Below are positions 12,541 to 26,145 of a stretch of 64,000 bases of DNA, one piece after another; position 1 is the first letter of the stretch, and each line of letters starts with the position of its first letter. Origin of the DNA: Blastocystis hominis (Eukaryota; Sar; Bigyra; Opalinata; Blastocystidae); assembly GCF_000151665.1 (NCBI RefSeq), contig NW_013171860.1, positions 551,293-615,292 of the forward strand, in the 5' to 3' direction. The translations under genes and the position numbers were made by a program. Under the pieces are notes generated by a model, which worked only from the letters and a program-made list of their open reading frames with translations, was not told the DNA's origin and did no database searches.

Positions 12541-15500
12541 ATGTTCGTTTCCAAAGCACTCTGTAATGCGCGACGTGTCCTCCTTTGCAGAGGAAAACCC
12601 TGTAGTGCTTTGCTCAAGGTAATGCAGGCTCGTGAAGACTTAGGCATAGAAGCGACTGTGTACATCACTACCGATATTTCAGCCATTTCGAATGGATTTT
12701 TCGACTGGTAAGACGCCAATTACCGAAGAAAGTGAAAAGATCGGAGATGTCTATCAGAAACTCTCTCAACGTGATCATATTCTGAAACGTCCAGATACCT
12801 ACAGTAGGGAAAGAGAAGAGATTGAGGAAACTAGTCGGGTCTGTTCAGAACATTACCCAAAAGATGTGGCTGTTTGATGAAACTTCGAAATCGATGCAAT
12901 ACAGAAGTGTGAATTATGTATTCTTGAAACATTTTTCTCCAAATTAGAATCCAGGGTTAATCAAGATATTTGATGAGATTCTTGTGAATGCCGTGGATAA
13001 CAAGCAGCGATGTCCGGAGATGACCACGATAAAGGTGTCCGTCGATAAGAAGACAAATACGATCTCAATCTATAATGATGGTGATGGCATTCCTGTGGCT
13101 ATTCATCCCGAATACAATGTCTACATCCCCTCCATGATCTTTGGGCAGCTGCTCTCCGGCACGAACTTCGACGACAACAGTAAGAAAGGTACATTCCAGA
13201 ACAAGAATCCTTATTCGTAGTGACTGGCGGCCGAAATGGATTTGGAGCGAAGCTAACAAACATTTACAGCACCGAATTCCGCGTGGAGACGGTGTCAAAC
13301 GAGAAGCGATTTATTCAAGTAAGGAAGTGCTGAGTGCGTACTTTATGCGAGGTGTTCCGAAACAATATGACCGAAGAGGAAAAGCCGAAAGTGACCAAAG
13401 CCACACGGAGCAAACAGTATACCGAAATCGTGTTTAAACCGGACTTGGCGCGGTTTGGAATGAAGGAGTTGGATGATGATACGATCGCAATCATGAAGCG
13501 TCGTGTGTATGATGTGGCGGGAGTAACGGATGATTCTGTGAAAGTGTATTGGAATGGAGAAAAGCTCAATGTGCGGAGCTTTAACGATTATGTGAAACTG
13601 TTTGAAGTGTTTATTGTTTTGTCGTGCTGACCGTCAGAGAACGTTGCAAAACACCGACTTTGTGGAGCAAAACAACGACGCTCTGCAGCACATCGATATC
13701 CAAATGGCGTATGGAGCATCGCCTCGCTGGCAGTTTGCGGTGATTCCCACACCAATCACAGGAATCACTCCATTTAGCGTAGGATCCTATTTTTTCTCAT
13801 TGAATGGAAAGATGAGTTTCGTGAATGGCGTGTTTACGAATCGCGGCGGAAAACACTTGACGTATCTGACGGATCACATCGTAGCGCAGCTTCAGCCGGC
13901 AATCGAGCGTCGTTTGAAGCGTTCAGTGAAGCCGTCCTTGATTCGACAGCATCTCTGTGTGTTCTGCAACTGTCTGATCGAGAATCCGACGTTCGATTCG
14001 CAGACGAAGGAGTGTTTGACGACGAATAGCAAGGTGATTTGTGCAAATGGCGGTGAATCGTAGGACTTTGGATCGCTTCCCGAGCTCTCTCCTTCCTTCC
14101 TTTCGAAAATCGAGCGATCAGGGATCGTGGATCTCGTGTCCACAAGCATGCATTTGAAGGATATTCAAACGCTAAAGAAGAGTAGCGGTACAAAAGTGAA
14201 TCGAGTGAGTTTTGATGGAATCAATGCTGATGAATAGTTACTCAATATTCCCAAGTTGGATGATGCCAATAACGCAGGAACGAAGAAATCGGGCCAAGCG
14301 ACTCTGATCATCACAGAGGGAGATTCGGCAAAAGCGCTCGCTGTGGGCGGATTGGGCGTTGTGGGTCGTGACAACTATGGAGTCTTTCCTCTGAAGGGGA
14401 AGGTGATGAATGTTCGCGATGCCACCGAAAAGCAGTGCAGCGAAAACGAAGAAATCCAGAACTTGGTCCGCATTCTCGGGTTGAAGTCGGGATTGGGGCT
14501 TTGAATGTGATTGTATAGATATGGAAAGGAATACAAGGACACAAGTTCTCTTCGCTATGGCCATTTGCTGATCATGACCGATCAAGATTATGATGGCTCT
14601 CACATCAAGGGCCTGGTTCTCAATTTGTTCGAAACCTTCTGGCCGTCGTTGTTGAAGCTCGATTTTGTTTCCCAGTTCATCACGCCGATCGTGAAAGTGA
14701 CCCGAAAGAAGGAAGAGCACACGTTTTTCACGGTGAAGGAGTTCCAAGACTGGTCGAACAAAGAGAAAGACTTGAAGAGCTGGAAAATCAAGTATTTTGG
14801 ACTTCCGTGTCTGTGCTGATGCGCGTAGATATTACAAGGGTCTAGGTACTTCGACCGCGAAAGAAGGCAAGGAGTATTTCAGCAACCTTGATCGACACGT
14901 CCTTCCCTTCGCTCCACTGACCTCATCGGAGAGCAATTTGATCGACATGTGCTTCAAACGGTCGCGATGTGAAGAACGGAAAGAGTGGATTGATGGTTTT
15001 GACCCCGAGTCGTATATCGACTATGGTTCGTTTTGAGAGTTTGTGCTGATGTGTAGAAAAGAGTCCTGTGTCGATTTATGATTTCATCAACAAGGAGTTG
15101 ATCCAGTTTTCGCGTCAGGACTGCATTCGATCGATTCCGAGTATGATTGATGGTCTGAAGCCATCGCAGCGAAAAGTTCTGCATGGCTGCATCCAACGGA
15201 ATCTCACAAAAGAGATCAAGGTGGTTCAGCTTTCGGGGTAGTGTTTCTGTTCGTCTGTGAAGTGTAGATACATTTCGGAATCGGTGCTATATCATCACGG
15301 AGAGCAATCACTCAACCAGACGATCATTTCCATGGCGCAAGACTTTGTTGGATCGAACAATATGAACTTTTTAGTCCCGAATGGCCAGTTTGGAACGCGG
15401 CTGATGGGCGGGAAAGATTCGGCTTCGCCTCGATATATTTACACGTATCTCCACCCGATTACGAAGCATGTGTTCCGAGAAGAAGATTCCGCTTTGCTGC

Positions 15501-16564
15501 CTTCCCAGGAAGAGGAAGGAGTTCACATCGAGCCCTCGTATTATCTTCCAATTCTCCCTACGGTACTTGTGAATGGAGCCGTGGGGATTGGGACTGGATG
15601 GAGCACGAATGTGTGCAACCATAACCCCATCGAGGTGGCAGATGCTTTGATTGCGCAGCTACGAGGAACGCGATCAAATCGTCCTCTGTATCCGTGGTAC
15701 CGAGGCTTTGTTGGGCAGATTCTGAAGAAAGAGAACGGGTACCAGGTGTGCGGCAATGTGTCGTGGATCGATGAGAACACGCTGGCAATTACCGAGCTTC
15801 CTGTGGGTCGCTGGACGCAGGACTACAAGCAGTTTTTGTGCGACTTGGTTGAGCAGGGCGATGTGGTAACGGGGTTCAGAGAGAACCACACAGATACGGA
15901 AGTGATGTTTACGGTGACAGTAAAGAAAGAGAAAGCAGCAGAGTTGAAGGAAAACAGAGAGAAACTCATGAAAGATTTGCGACTCATAGGATCGCTGACG
16001 ACATCGAACTTCATCTTGTTTAACTCGAAGGGACATATCCACCACTATAAAGACGCCAACGAGATAATGGAGGAGTTTATCGAGTTCCGACTGCCCTTCT
16101 ATCAGCAAAGACGAGAGAATCTGATGAAGCAGCTGGACAAGAAGTGCAAGCTGCTAGAGAATAAGTCGAACTTTATTCAGCACGTAGTTGACGGAAGTCT
16201 GGTACTCCATGACAGACCAATCAAGAAGGTTATTTCCGATATGGAGGCGTTGGGATTGATGAAGATTGGTAGTGACGGAGAAACCTCGACATACGATTAT
16301 TTGCTCAATCTGCCTCTGAACGGTTTGACGGAGGAAAAGCGGAAGCAGCTGGATACGGAAATGAAGGAAACGAAAGAGAAGAAGGAAGTGCTGAATAGCA
16401 AGGAGAGCAAGGATCTGTGGATTGAAGATTTGGAAGAGTTCAAGTCGAATTTCATCCAAATGGAAGCGAAGAGACTGAGCGAACTGGTCCAAGGCAAGAG
16501 GAACCAGGCTTACGAAGTTTTTACAATTGATCACTACAAGCGAAGTCAGGTGAAAGAAACATAG
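12541..16564 (+). CDS. TOP2: DNA topoisomerase II with N-terminal presequence, about 12 short introns
   Basis: Type II topoisomerase, which passes one DNA duplex through a double-strand break using ATP. Family motifs are in order: PDTYIGSV, FDEILVNAVDNK (ATPase), TGGRNGFGAKL, the Toprim motifs EGDSAK and MTDQDYDGSHIKGL, and the cleavage domain with HHGEQSLNQTIISMAQDF and SASPRY, whose Tyr is the expected DNA-linked residue. Introns of 30-33 nt restore the frame at 12804-12834, 12918-12947 and many later points. A 31-nt intron at 12619-12649 joins an upstream exon (ATG at 12541) in frame with the usual start at 12692. It adds about 40 basic, acid-free residues that look like an organelle presequence. 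At roughly 1,220 residues the protein is short, lacking most of the usual C-terminal tail. A 22-nt junction near 14,800 is uncertain. Confidence 0.92.
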
Positions 16565-16642
16565 ATGCATAGATACATAGATACATAGATAACTAACTAG
16601 CTGCATTGTTTGAACCAAACACGAAAATAGGATACAAAGCTA

Positions 16643-17657
16643 CTAGATTGACAAGTGAGAGAGGAAGTAAGGATGAAAGCTCTGCAGCGAAACAGAAGGG
16701 TGCTCGTCCTTCGATTTGCAGTCACAAATCTTCTTCCAAGCTTCCTCGACCCACACACGACAAAGCAGATTGCTGTTCTGCAGAAGGGTCGGTGTGGACA
16801 CGGTTCTGAGAACATTCACTGCCAAGTCAAATAAGGAATAATCGTAAAAGGAGGGATGCAGGATTAAAAAATCACAGAGGTAAAAACAGCGTAGAACGAC
16901 TGTCTCCAGTGACTCACTCAGCAGCTGCTTCACGATGTTTCCCAGCCGCCAAATGACGGCGACGAGCGTAACTGTCGCGATCTTCCACTCCAAACTCTCC
17001 AAAAACAAGCGCTCGAGCTGAGTCACACGCGAAATTGTCTCCTCCTTCGTGATTCCCGATAATTTGAGTAGTAGACGAGGACTTGCCTTGACAGGTTCCT
17101 ACATGATAAGCGGACACAAGCTCGCGTACTGCATATTTGATCGATAGGTCCAACGCGACGACGCCCAGGAGTTGCAGATCACCACGATGCAAACGTTCCA
17201 CCCCTGGACTGCTCATAAAACGGTCCAGAATATTCACTGCTAGGTGAAACGTCTCGCGATGGAGGTGATGGTCGAAACAGAATTCGCTCATCCAATGTAC
17301 TAAGATTGCTCTGTTACGAGGAGAGTAGCCGGCAGAAAGGGCGCAAGAAAGCAATCCAACCACACGCCTCTCTCTCTTCTTTACCCATTCCATGCAAGAA
17401 TATAGATCCTCCTCGATTCTAGAATTGTCAGAGACTGTTGAAACGGGCGAAGGAACCAAGATTCGGGATCTCTTTAGTGGGAGCGTTTCTGGACCCCCAT
17501 CCGCTGCAATCCGCTTCACGGAGGTCCTCTATTCCAATAACAGAGCTACTGGCTAGCTTACCTTTTTGTTCAAGAATGGAGGAGAAAACCCTGTAGAACA
17601 TCCTTCGGACTCCACAGTTTTACCAGGCGAGGTCTTCTCCTTCTCTCTTCTCTCCAT
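16643..17657 (-). CDS. Cyclin, spliced
   Basis: The cyclin box is clear: RAILVHWMSEFCFDHHLHRE resembles the MRAILVDWL helix of mitotic and G1 cyclins. It is followed by LAVNILDRFMSS and LGVVALDLSIKYA. A 31-nt intron after KYAVREL joins to SGITKEETISRV, then QLERLFLESLEWKI, the last helices of the box. A second cyclin-fold half and the stop at 16643 follow. A 33-nt intron at 17529-17561 adds a basic N-terminal exon starting at 17657. No destruction box is obvious. The subtype (A, B, D or E-like) cannot be set by eye. The gene converges on topoisomerase II with only 78 bp between stops, and diverges from the SUMO protease across 93 bp. Confidence 0.8.
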
Positions 17658-17750
17658 GTTGCTAAGAAAACCAATAAATGAGGAAAGGAAACAGAGAAAT
17701 AGATCGAGTGCTCTCCCTCAGTTTTTGTAGTCAGTTCCTTCCCGCCAAAT

Positions 17751-19102
17751 ATGCCGGGTCAAAATAAATCAAGAATCATGAAGAATGCCCACATAACAAA
17801 TAAAAATATGAATCTTCAAAAGACATTTCACCGAAGAGAGTGTTATTTGACTTGTCTGCCTCTTGACAAGGGAAGGATCTTTGGCAAGATACAGCAATAT
17901 TCCGATTTATTTTTTATAGGTCATAACACTTATACACTTTTAGAAGGTAAATGCTCGTTCACTATATTCTTGATGTATTCGATTCATCCTAAAGACAAAA
18001 CAGAGAAGCGTTGTAATGACATAAGAGAGCTTCTAGCGGAAAGCAAGACGCATCAAGAAAAGGAATATGCTAATCTCGCCGAAACCGTATTTCATAGCAA
18101 TTTTACGCATGTGCTCTAGGTGGAGGAGCCTATGTCTACACCCGTTAATGACTATGCCTTTATGTTGTCAGCACTCGACGATATTCAAAAATGTACATCG
18201 GCTCAGTATAGTGAATGTTCTGAACGGATTCAAAATCGTTATGTATGCAGTCCTATTGTTTTTTGTTATTATAGAAGATCTCTTTAGAAAATGTTCATAT
18301 TCAGCATGTACCACGAATTTGTATAATAATAATATTGTATAGGGGGTCAGTATAGTGGAGCCACTCGCACTTAGTCTCACAAAGAATGAGATTTCTGAAG
18401 TTGAAGGGTTGCTATACTCAAATAGTAAAGACCCTTATTCTGTAAAATTCGGATATCAGATATTTCAGCGCGATCTGAATACATTGAGAGAGGGAAATTG
18501 GCTAAATGACAATATAATCAACTGTTTCGTGCACCTCGCTCAAGAAGAAGCGGAAACGCAGGGAATCAAGAGTTACTGTTTCAACTCGTTCTTTTATAAG
18601 AAACTGAGTTCCAACGGATATGCAAGCGTTCGACGCTGGACCAAAAACGTTGATCTCTTTTCGTATAACCGAGTCATAATTCCCATCAACACAAACAATG
18701 TAAAGGGTCGTTGTAAGTTGATTATTTTTGTAGACTCATTGGACGATGAGCTACATTGATATTGATAAGAAAGAAATTCACTATTGTGATTCGATGGGAG
18801 GAACTGGGAAGCACATATTACAGGACCTGATTGGTTATTTGCGGGAAGAAATGAAGGATAAAAAGGGTGAGACGTTGAATGATGAGACATGGAAGTTGAT
18901 TGATTCGCGACGATCCGTTCCACAGCAAGAAAACTGTACGGACTGTGGCGTATTTACGTGTTTGAATTGCTTGTTCTGTTGTTTGCGACGAGTAGTCTTT
19001 GTTCAGTTGTTTCGAAAGTAGCCCTTGAATTACTCGCAGAAAATGATTCCCATGTTTCGGAAATATATTGCGTATTGTATTGTACAAGGCAGGATAAGGT
19101 GA
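17751..19102 (+). CDS. Ulp1/SENP-family SUMO protease, spliced
   Basis: A C48 cysteine protease that matures SUMO and removes it from targets. The catalytic domain begins with FQRDLNTLREGNWLNDNIIN, then SYCFNSFFYKKL and RRWTKNVDLFSYNRVIIPIN. A 34-nt intron at 18700-18733 brings in THWTMSYID with the catalytic His. YCDSMGG has the Asp, and QQENCTDCGVF has the oxyanion Gln and catalytic Cys. A final 30-nt intron (about 18991-19020) leads to RPLNYSQKMIPMFRKYI and a stop at 19100-19102. The first exons (17751-18340) are less certain, but include EEPMSTPVNDYAFMLSALDD. Only 45 bp separate it from the next gene. Confidence 0.85.
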
Positions 19103-19147
19103 ATGCGTTTTAGTAAGTTTTTTTAAGTTTTTGCTGCTTTTTGTTAA

Positions 19148-20858
19148 ATGAGTAATTTGGAAGAAGATCTCTTGAATGGAACTTCCTCATTAAGCTTTTT
19201 ATCGAAACCGAAGTTAGTAACTCGCTCGAACTCTACAAAGTCGAAAGTAGATATGGAAGCATCAAAAACAGTGCCTTTTGAGCGGAATAGCAAACCCACG
19301 TCTTATAAACCCCTCATTCCCCCAACATTGTACCATTTCCGTTTTTTACTATAATTTTAGGCCTCCATCGAGTGAGATCCAGGATTCTAGGAATAGCTCG
19401 TATAGTTCAGAAGTATCTGATGATAGTTATTCAGCAAAATCGGATTATTCTACTCCATCCCCCAAGGATTCACCAAAGAAGAAGCCAGTCGATGGGGCTC
19501 CAAAGCCCCCCAAAGTGAAAACGCTCGATGACTATCCTACGGTCACTGCAGACATTCGAAATAGCGTGATGGAATGTAGCAATAATGTAGGTATTATCAA
19601 TTTGTCAATACGTAGTTACACAAGCTAATTACCGACTTGTGTAATGAGAATAAGTGGTTAAATAACATGTACACAGAGATTCGTGATTCTCCATTGGCTG
19701 CAGAGATCAAACAGGAATATGAGAATACCATATCGGATTGGAAGCAGAAATATGCGGATTTGCAGAAGCAGTATAACGATGCATTGGATGAAATCGATTC
19801 TCTTCACGCTGAGAATGCAAAGCTTCAGAGGAGGTAGGTTTGGTGAAATAGGTTTTCTGTAGCAACGCCGATTTGCTGAGTCAAGCAAGACGCGTAAAAT
19901 GAATGCTGTTGGTCTTAGAGGTAGGTGAGCCAGCTGGAGCGCGAGCTGAACTCTGCATCGATTCGTCGTGACGTGGTCGTGAAAGAGCTGAAGGACACGC
20001 AGCAGGAAATGAGCAATCTCCAGGCTACAAAGAGGAAGTTGGAGGCGCAAATCGATGAGCAGAAGCAGCAGCTGCAATCGCTGAACATCGAAGTGAAGAC
20101 TTTGAAGGCAGAGAAGGAGTCGCAGAGCAGTTCGATGTCTGGCGTGTATAGAAGAAGAAGAAGCGAGGATTCGCAGCAGCGCGGATCTTATCGAGGAAGA
20201 GATGACGAGGATTTGCAGCGAGATTCTTGGCGGGAAGATTCACAGCGAGATTCTTGGCGGGAAGATTCACAACGAAGCTCTCGAAGAGAGGATTCACAAC
20301 GAAGTTCGTATCGAAATGATTCAAACACAATGGTCGTTTATTCTCGTCAACCGGAATTACCGAGAAGGGATGAACCACAGGTTACAGTACGATTCTTTTA
20401 ATCTTTCACATGATGGTTAGGCTGTTGCTTTATATGACTATGAAGGAAATAAGGAGTATCATTCGCTGCCAATGAAGAAAGGTACAGAAATGATCGTATT
20501 GAAGTACAATACAAGTCGTGATTGGACTTTTGTAAATATGAATGGAACGACAACCTGGGAGCCCACAGCCTACCTGCAGATTAACGATAAGAAGAAGAGT
20601 GAATCGGGTAGCCGCCCTTTTAAAACGCACTCTCGAGAGATCGTTACCGGAGTGGGAAGTCAGCGTGCAATCGTGATTGCCGACTTTGAGGGTTTGGACG
20701 GATCGGAAATGACCGTGAAAAAGGGAGAAGTGGTTCAAATCGTGAAGGAAGACGGAGAATGGCTGTTTGGTACTGTAGGAGCTCGGGTAAGTCTCGTTGT
20801 ATTGTTGACTGATGGATAGAAGGGATGGCTACCGATTTCATTTGTTGAAATGATCTAA
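19148..20858 (+). CDS. Coiled-coil protein with two C-terminal SH3 domains, spliced
   Basis: The N-terminal part is Ser/Pro/Lys-rich and probably unstructured. A long coiled coil follows (QEYENTISDWKQKYADLQKQ and, after another intron, SQLERELNSASIRRDVVVKE). Next is an Arg/Ser/Asp-rich tract with tandem REDSQR-type repeats near 20,215-20,320. Two SH3 domains end the protein: AVALYDYEGNKEYHSL to TTTWEPTAYLQI, and AIVIADFEGLDGSEMTVKKG to KGWLPISFVEM, with the stop at 20856-20858. Short introns join the exons, for example the 29-nt one after MECSNN. An adaptor or cytoskeletal scaffold is likely; no specific orthologue is recognised. Confidence 0.75.
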
Positions 20859-20935
20859 ACTGAATAGATTTTGAATGGTTGTTCTTTGTTTAACAAACCA
20901 AGCAAGTGTAAAATTGCTATTCAACAATAATCAAA

Positions 20936-21036
20936 CTTATAACAATAAATACTATTATTGCTACTGCTGCTACTACTACTATTGCTGGTGCTACCACCAC
21001 TACCACTTCTACTACTACCACTACTACTAAAGTATC
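20936..21036. repeat. ACT/CTA trinucleotide microsatellite
   Basis: An imperfect run of ACT, CTG and CCA triplets (TACTACTACTATTGC type). It reaches the stop of the minus-strand surface-protein gene, whose last codon is followed by three TAG triplets from the same repeat. Confidence 0.85.
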
Positions 21037-24000
21037 AAAGAGCGCAATGATTCAGGAAGTACTTCTACATGGAGTTTGGAATTAGGACCGCCTTGCCCAC
21101 TCGTTCGGCGTTGATGCAGTAACTTCGTGAGAAGTCCCAACAACATGACCAACACAGCCACCATTGATATTGCTATTAGTACCATCACTGTTTCCTCGTT
21201 ATTCACCGAAACAATTCCTATTGTGGTCGACAACGAGCCCTCTAAATTAACTGCCTCAATCTCCACAATCAATAGCGGAAAGTTCACTTTCACTTTGCCA
21301 CGTATTTCCCCTGTGAGTTCGTCCAGTTCCAACCCTTCAGGCAGCAGGCCATGCGGAATAAACACCAGTTCCGCGCCCACCACTGTTGGAAGAATGGACA
21401 CTGCAGTCTTCCGATTAATTCGCCAAATATTGACGGGATAGAAGAAGACGGAAGGAGCATCACAACGACAGAGATTCCGCGACTCTGTCCAATTTCCTTC
21501 ATAACAAAAATGTTGAATCGAGCCATGATAGAGAGAAGGGCAAGGAGCCAGATACCAATTATAGGAAGGCACATAAGAGGTAAAATCGGACGATGCTGCA
21601 TCCGGAATGAGTTCTTGGATATTGCAGAATCCAGCAATCTTTTGACTCTGGAATTCAATCTCCGCGATTTCAAACCCATTCTTGACTTCCTTGTTGCCAA
21701 ACACAAATCGATACTCATTAAAAGAGAATTCGTTGTAAAAAGAATAAGTCCTAAACTTTCCGAATCCAATCGAAAAGATTTCAATGCTCGTTAACTCCAA
21801 GAGCTTGACCCATTCTCGATTCGCCACTTCTCTTCCTGCTTTTGCTGTCTCCATCTCCTGCACCGATTGCAACTTCCTTCCATACAATGTGATTTCGCGA
21901 GGATAGGCTCCAGGTTGATCTCCAAAAAAGAGGGTGAAGCTAGACGCAAACTCGAGATTTCCATTCATCGAAAAGAAGTGAACTTGATGATTATGCGTCG
22001 CCAGTCCAGAATAAAAGCAAGTGTAATAATTCCCGTCATTCAACTCCTTGATAAACGCTGTCGAGCTCTGCGACTGTGTAGCACTCATATCAATTACCGT
22101 TGCATCCAGCAAAGCAGCAGTAATACGGGATCTAAACGCGATATCAAGGCGGAAAGTAGATGGACGCGCCTTTTCTGGCTTCTGATTCTCGTGCAACTCA
22201 ACGGCGACCACGTTTCTCCCTACTTCCAAAGAAGAAAACTGGCAAGGAATCACCACCTTATACTCAATATCGTTCACATAGTAGTTCGTTGCTAAGGTTT
22301 CATGAGTTACTGTTCCATCCGGAAGATTCCACCGAGTATGCTCCTCTCCATTGATATACAAAACAAATCCAGCATGGATCGTAAGGTAAAACACAACTTC
22401 GGAGAGATTCGAAATGTCCGAAAGCTCTAGAACTGTCTTATAGTACTGGGTGATTCCAGAATACCAGGGGAATTCTCCGGGAACAGCAGTGTTCCACGTC
22501 TCCACGGATGGATTGATTTGCTTGTACCAATCGCTCTTGGGTATTTGCTCGGAGAAGTCAAAATACCAGGGCGTAATTTGGTTCCAATCATCACGAACGA
22601 CCGCGTTCACCCAAATCTGTGGGAATCCAGGGTTGATGAATCCCTTGGCGATCATTCGTCTGTTTTGCAAGACCAAGTAGCTGGACGTTAAGCTCCCTTG
22701 ATAGGTTTCGTCGAGCAGCATCAAGTGATAGGAATCCACAGGAAGGCAATGCGTAAATGGTTCCTGCTCCGACAAGCTTGCCGAGGAGAAGCGGATCAGT
22801 TTCCAGGATGAATCGAAGATACCGATATCAGTAAAAAAGCTCGATGAGAAGTCGTGAATCGGCAGTAATTCAACGCGGAGTGTGTTCAAAGGAAATTCGC
22901 AACGGATATAGTTGAAGGTACAGACTGTTGACACGATCTTTTTCTTCATGTTGACTGCGTTAATCGTAATATTGGTGGAAGCAAAAGCATCAACCGCAGA
23001 CCCGGAGATACACCCGGTTCCACTGTTAATGATGAGTCCCTTAGGAAGCTCCCCGTTGGACTTGAACGAATCGAAGTAGAGATGCTTCGGACAAATGGTA
23101 ATAATGGGAATGTTCAAGAACACATTCAGTACGGAATCCTCATATTCAAAAGGAACCTGGGAAGCGACATCGAGGTTAACAACATGGAACGAAATACGGG
23201 CCGCTTGCACATATTGCTGTCTGTCTTGCTGCTCAACCTTCCATGTGACAGCCGAGGTAAACCTGCTCTCACTCGGAATAACAAAACATTGGGTCTGTAG
23301 ACGCGATGTCCACGTGATTTTTGATTGCTTGTTCACCAGATCCCACTGATTGTTATCAAATCGAAACCAAAGAGTCCATCGAATCGGATCATAGAGTGGC
23401 GAACCCGAAGACGATGTGATGCAATACTTATTGATAATGTACTTGGAATTATCTTTCATCGAAAACGAAACGATGGCCTTTCCATAGGTGAAATCGGACT
23501 TCCAGTAGTCAACCATGCTTTTACTAATCAAATTGGAGGCATCATGTCCCGCTACAGAGTCTCCAGAGACATTCACCTCATCCATAGGGCGCGAACAAGA
23601 GTCCAACTCCATGGCCAATCGTAAAATAAAGTTAAACAGAAAGTATTGATCGTGACGCTGTTCAGAAGTGCGGATCACATCGTTCAGGTTTGATAACTGC
23701 ACAGCAATAAGATTGGATCCATTATGAAGAGCTCCAGAATGCACAGTGATTGTCGACCAAGAAAAGTTACTCTGCGCATCCGTTCGCACCATCTGCACTC
23801 CATTGATCCATACGCCAAATCTACATTTGTGGCGTATTTTCAAATCAATATTGGTAATTTGGGTGACGTCATCCACATTAAACCAAGAGCGCCAAAAGAG
23901 ATCCCTTCCAATCCTCGTAATATACGGATTTGATGTAGAATAGGATTTCCACGCCCTATCGTCAAAGAGCTCCTTTTCCCAGCCATATTCACATTCGTCG

Positions 24001-26145
24001 TCCACGGCCACTTTCCATTTCGTGTCTGCATCAATGCTGTATACGGGATTAATGAGGCACTTTCCAGGAATGGGAAGATCGGCAATCGCTTCAAACTTCA
24101 TTGATTCCACTAAAGGAAACTCGTTTTCCTTGGAAAAGAAGCGAGGGATTGGAAGTTTAACCGTAATCAACCCAGGATTCTGATTCTGCAGGAGTTGGTA
24201 AGAGCGAATAGCAGAGGAATCCACAAAGGTAGACAACTGGAACGTCTGTAGAGGCAAGCAATAAAATAAAGGTTGAAGAGAATTCTGTGCCGAAGAGGAT
24301 GAAGATGAGGCAAAAGAAGGATGTCCGCACTGCTCCTCAACATTGCTTGATGCAGATGAGATATTCCAACATTCTATTTGGGAAAACGGAGTATTGACTT
24401 TTTCCAAGAGAACAATGGTATGATTCGCACCGCAACCTACATTGTAAAAGCTGATCACCCCAATTCACATACCTCGACCTTCCAATTGAAATGTAAACGA
24501 CGACTGACTATGGTCAATCATGTTTTCTGCAACCACTGTAATTTTGGTCAAAGGAAAAGGCTCTGTTAATCGGCCACTGAGAATTCCACTTTGAGAATGG
24601 AAGGAAAGCGAAGACGGAATGGGTGAAAGCAGTGAAAAATGGGAATAGCCAGTGGACAATGGAGCGATGTGAACCCGTTCAAACTGAAAATAGATGATAT
24701 TTACGGCAGGATAGGTTAAATGCGAGTACGAAATAACACGTGAAGAAGACAAACTAATTTCGCTAACTGTTGAAAGCTGGCAATTTCCACAGTTATTCCC
24801 TATGTTTCAAGAAAAACAAGAGATGAACACAGATTTTGAAGAGGAACGTCCGATAATTCAGAGGGAAGTTATTAAGTGGAAATGTAAGACGCTGGTTTCG
24901 ATAGCTGAATGATATATCCGTCTGCGAGTCGAGTAAGTCAAAGTCGACATTATTCTTGGATCCATAGAATTCCCACGAAGAAATGTCTGTTGAAGGATCT
25001 TGCGAACTCGAGACAACGGAGTATTCATTCACAAACTCCCCTCTAGAAGTCATCAGACGCCCTGACCTATTCGTACAGAGGATTGGTATACTCGATGAAA
25101 ACATCAGCAGTACGTCCGCGAAACCACCATTCAGAGACTCTGCTATCATCAAAAGCATTGACTAAGGGATGTGCATAGAAGTCCTTATCGTGCACTGATC
25201 GCAATTTCATGTTATTTGAAGTTGGCGCATCAAAAGAAAAGAAGACAAAATGGGCAGTAAACGGATCGCTCGTGATGTTATTGCACAGAGCTTGATTCAA
25301 GTCACAATAGACATGAATGGCTACGACATTCGAAGAGGATCGGAAATATCGATGAAGGTCTTCTCGCTTCACAGTTTCAATTGATGTATTTGCATGATTT
25401 GAGCTTACTTCGTGAGTCAAAAAGTGGATTCCATTGATGAAAACCTCCACAGAGAATAGGTGGCAGATAAAACACTCGAATGATGCATAGGTAGAGAGGA
25501 CAGAGGGCTCGAGAACAACCACTTTCCGATAATAGCGTTCGTGTAGAAAAGGAAGAAAGGAATTTTCCGCCCCATCATCCCAAGAAGAATCATTGTACGA
25601 AAGACTCATCCAATTTGAAGACGCAACGAACTCGTTATACTTCCAAGAGCTCCAAGGAAAAATCGGGCTAAATGCTAGATATAAAACTCGACAAGAATGA
25701 CTCTCTACGACGCATATAATAGATTGCCATTTTCCCAATATCGACTGTGCCACGAATCACGGGTGTTTTTCCAAAGGCTTTAATAACGAAGAATGAGCCC
25801 TGCTTCCACGAATCCGAAAGTCTAGGGAGTAAAAATTGCACAAGAAATACGCCGAAGTGCAAATGATTTGATATAAATGCGAATCAACACATATCTGTGT
25901 TGAATCCACTCTGAAATCCTTTTTGTACCCATACATCGACGTTACGAATGCGTAGGACCCGTTTTGATATTTATACACCTGCAAGGACTGGGAAGTCGCA
26001 TTCGCCTTGTAGACCACATCAATCGTGTAGGGAACGAGCGACGGCGAGCACTCGAGAGCGGACGCTACAAAAACATTCCACTGCGTTTCATACTGGAATA
26101 CGGCCTGACAAAAATCAATAGTAGCAAAAATAAAAGCGAAATCAT
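21027..26145 (-). CDS. Large surface protein: discoidin-like, jelly-roll and He_PIG modules, one C-terminal membrane helix, spliced
   Basis: The start at 26145 gives a leucine-rich signal (MISLLFLLLLIF) if a 29-nt intron is removed. Several exons lie between 24,465 and 26,145. A single open frame then runs from about 24,458 to the stop at 21027. Repeated modules are visible: WFNVDDVTQITNIDLKIRH and TVLELSDISNLSEVVFYL start jelly-roll blocks with WINGVQM and YINGEEH. LPEGLELDELTGEIRGKV is a He_PIG (putative Ig) repeat, as is LPSSLSFHSQSGILSGRL. A hydrophobic helix (VLIAISMVAVLVMLLGLL) and a short tail end the protein. It is a paralogue of the protein encoded at 29.2-34.2 kb. A secreted or surface adhesin-like role is inferred. 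Confidence 0.75.

Noticed and set aside
12541-12717. Separate 59-codon ORF upstream of topoisomerase II
   Set aside because: A 31-nt intron joins its first part in frame with topoisomerase II, which explains it better as the first exon.
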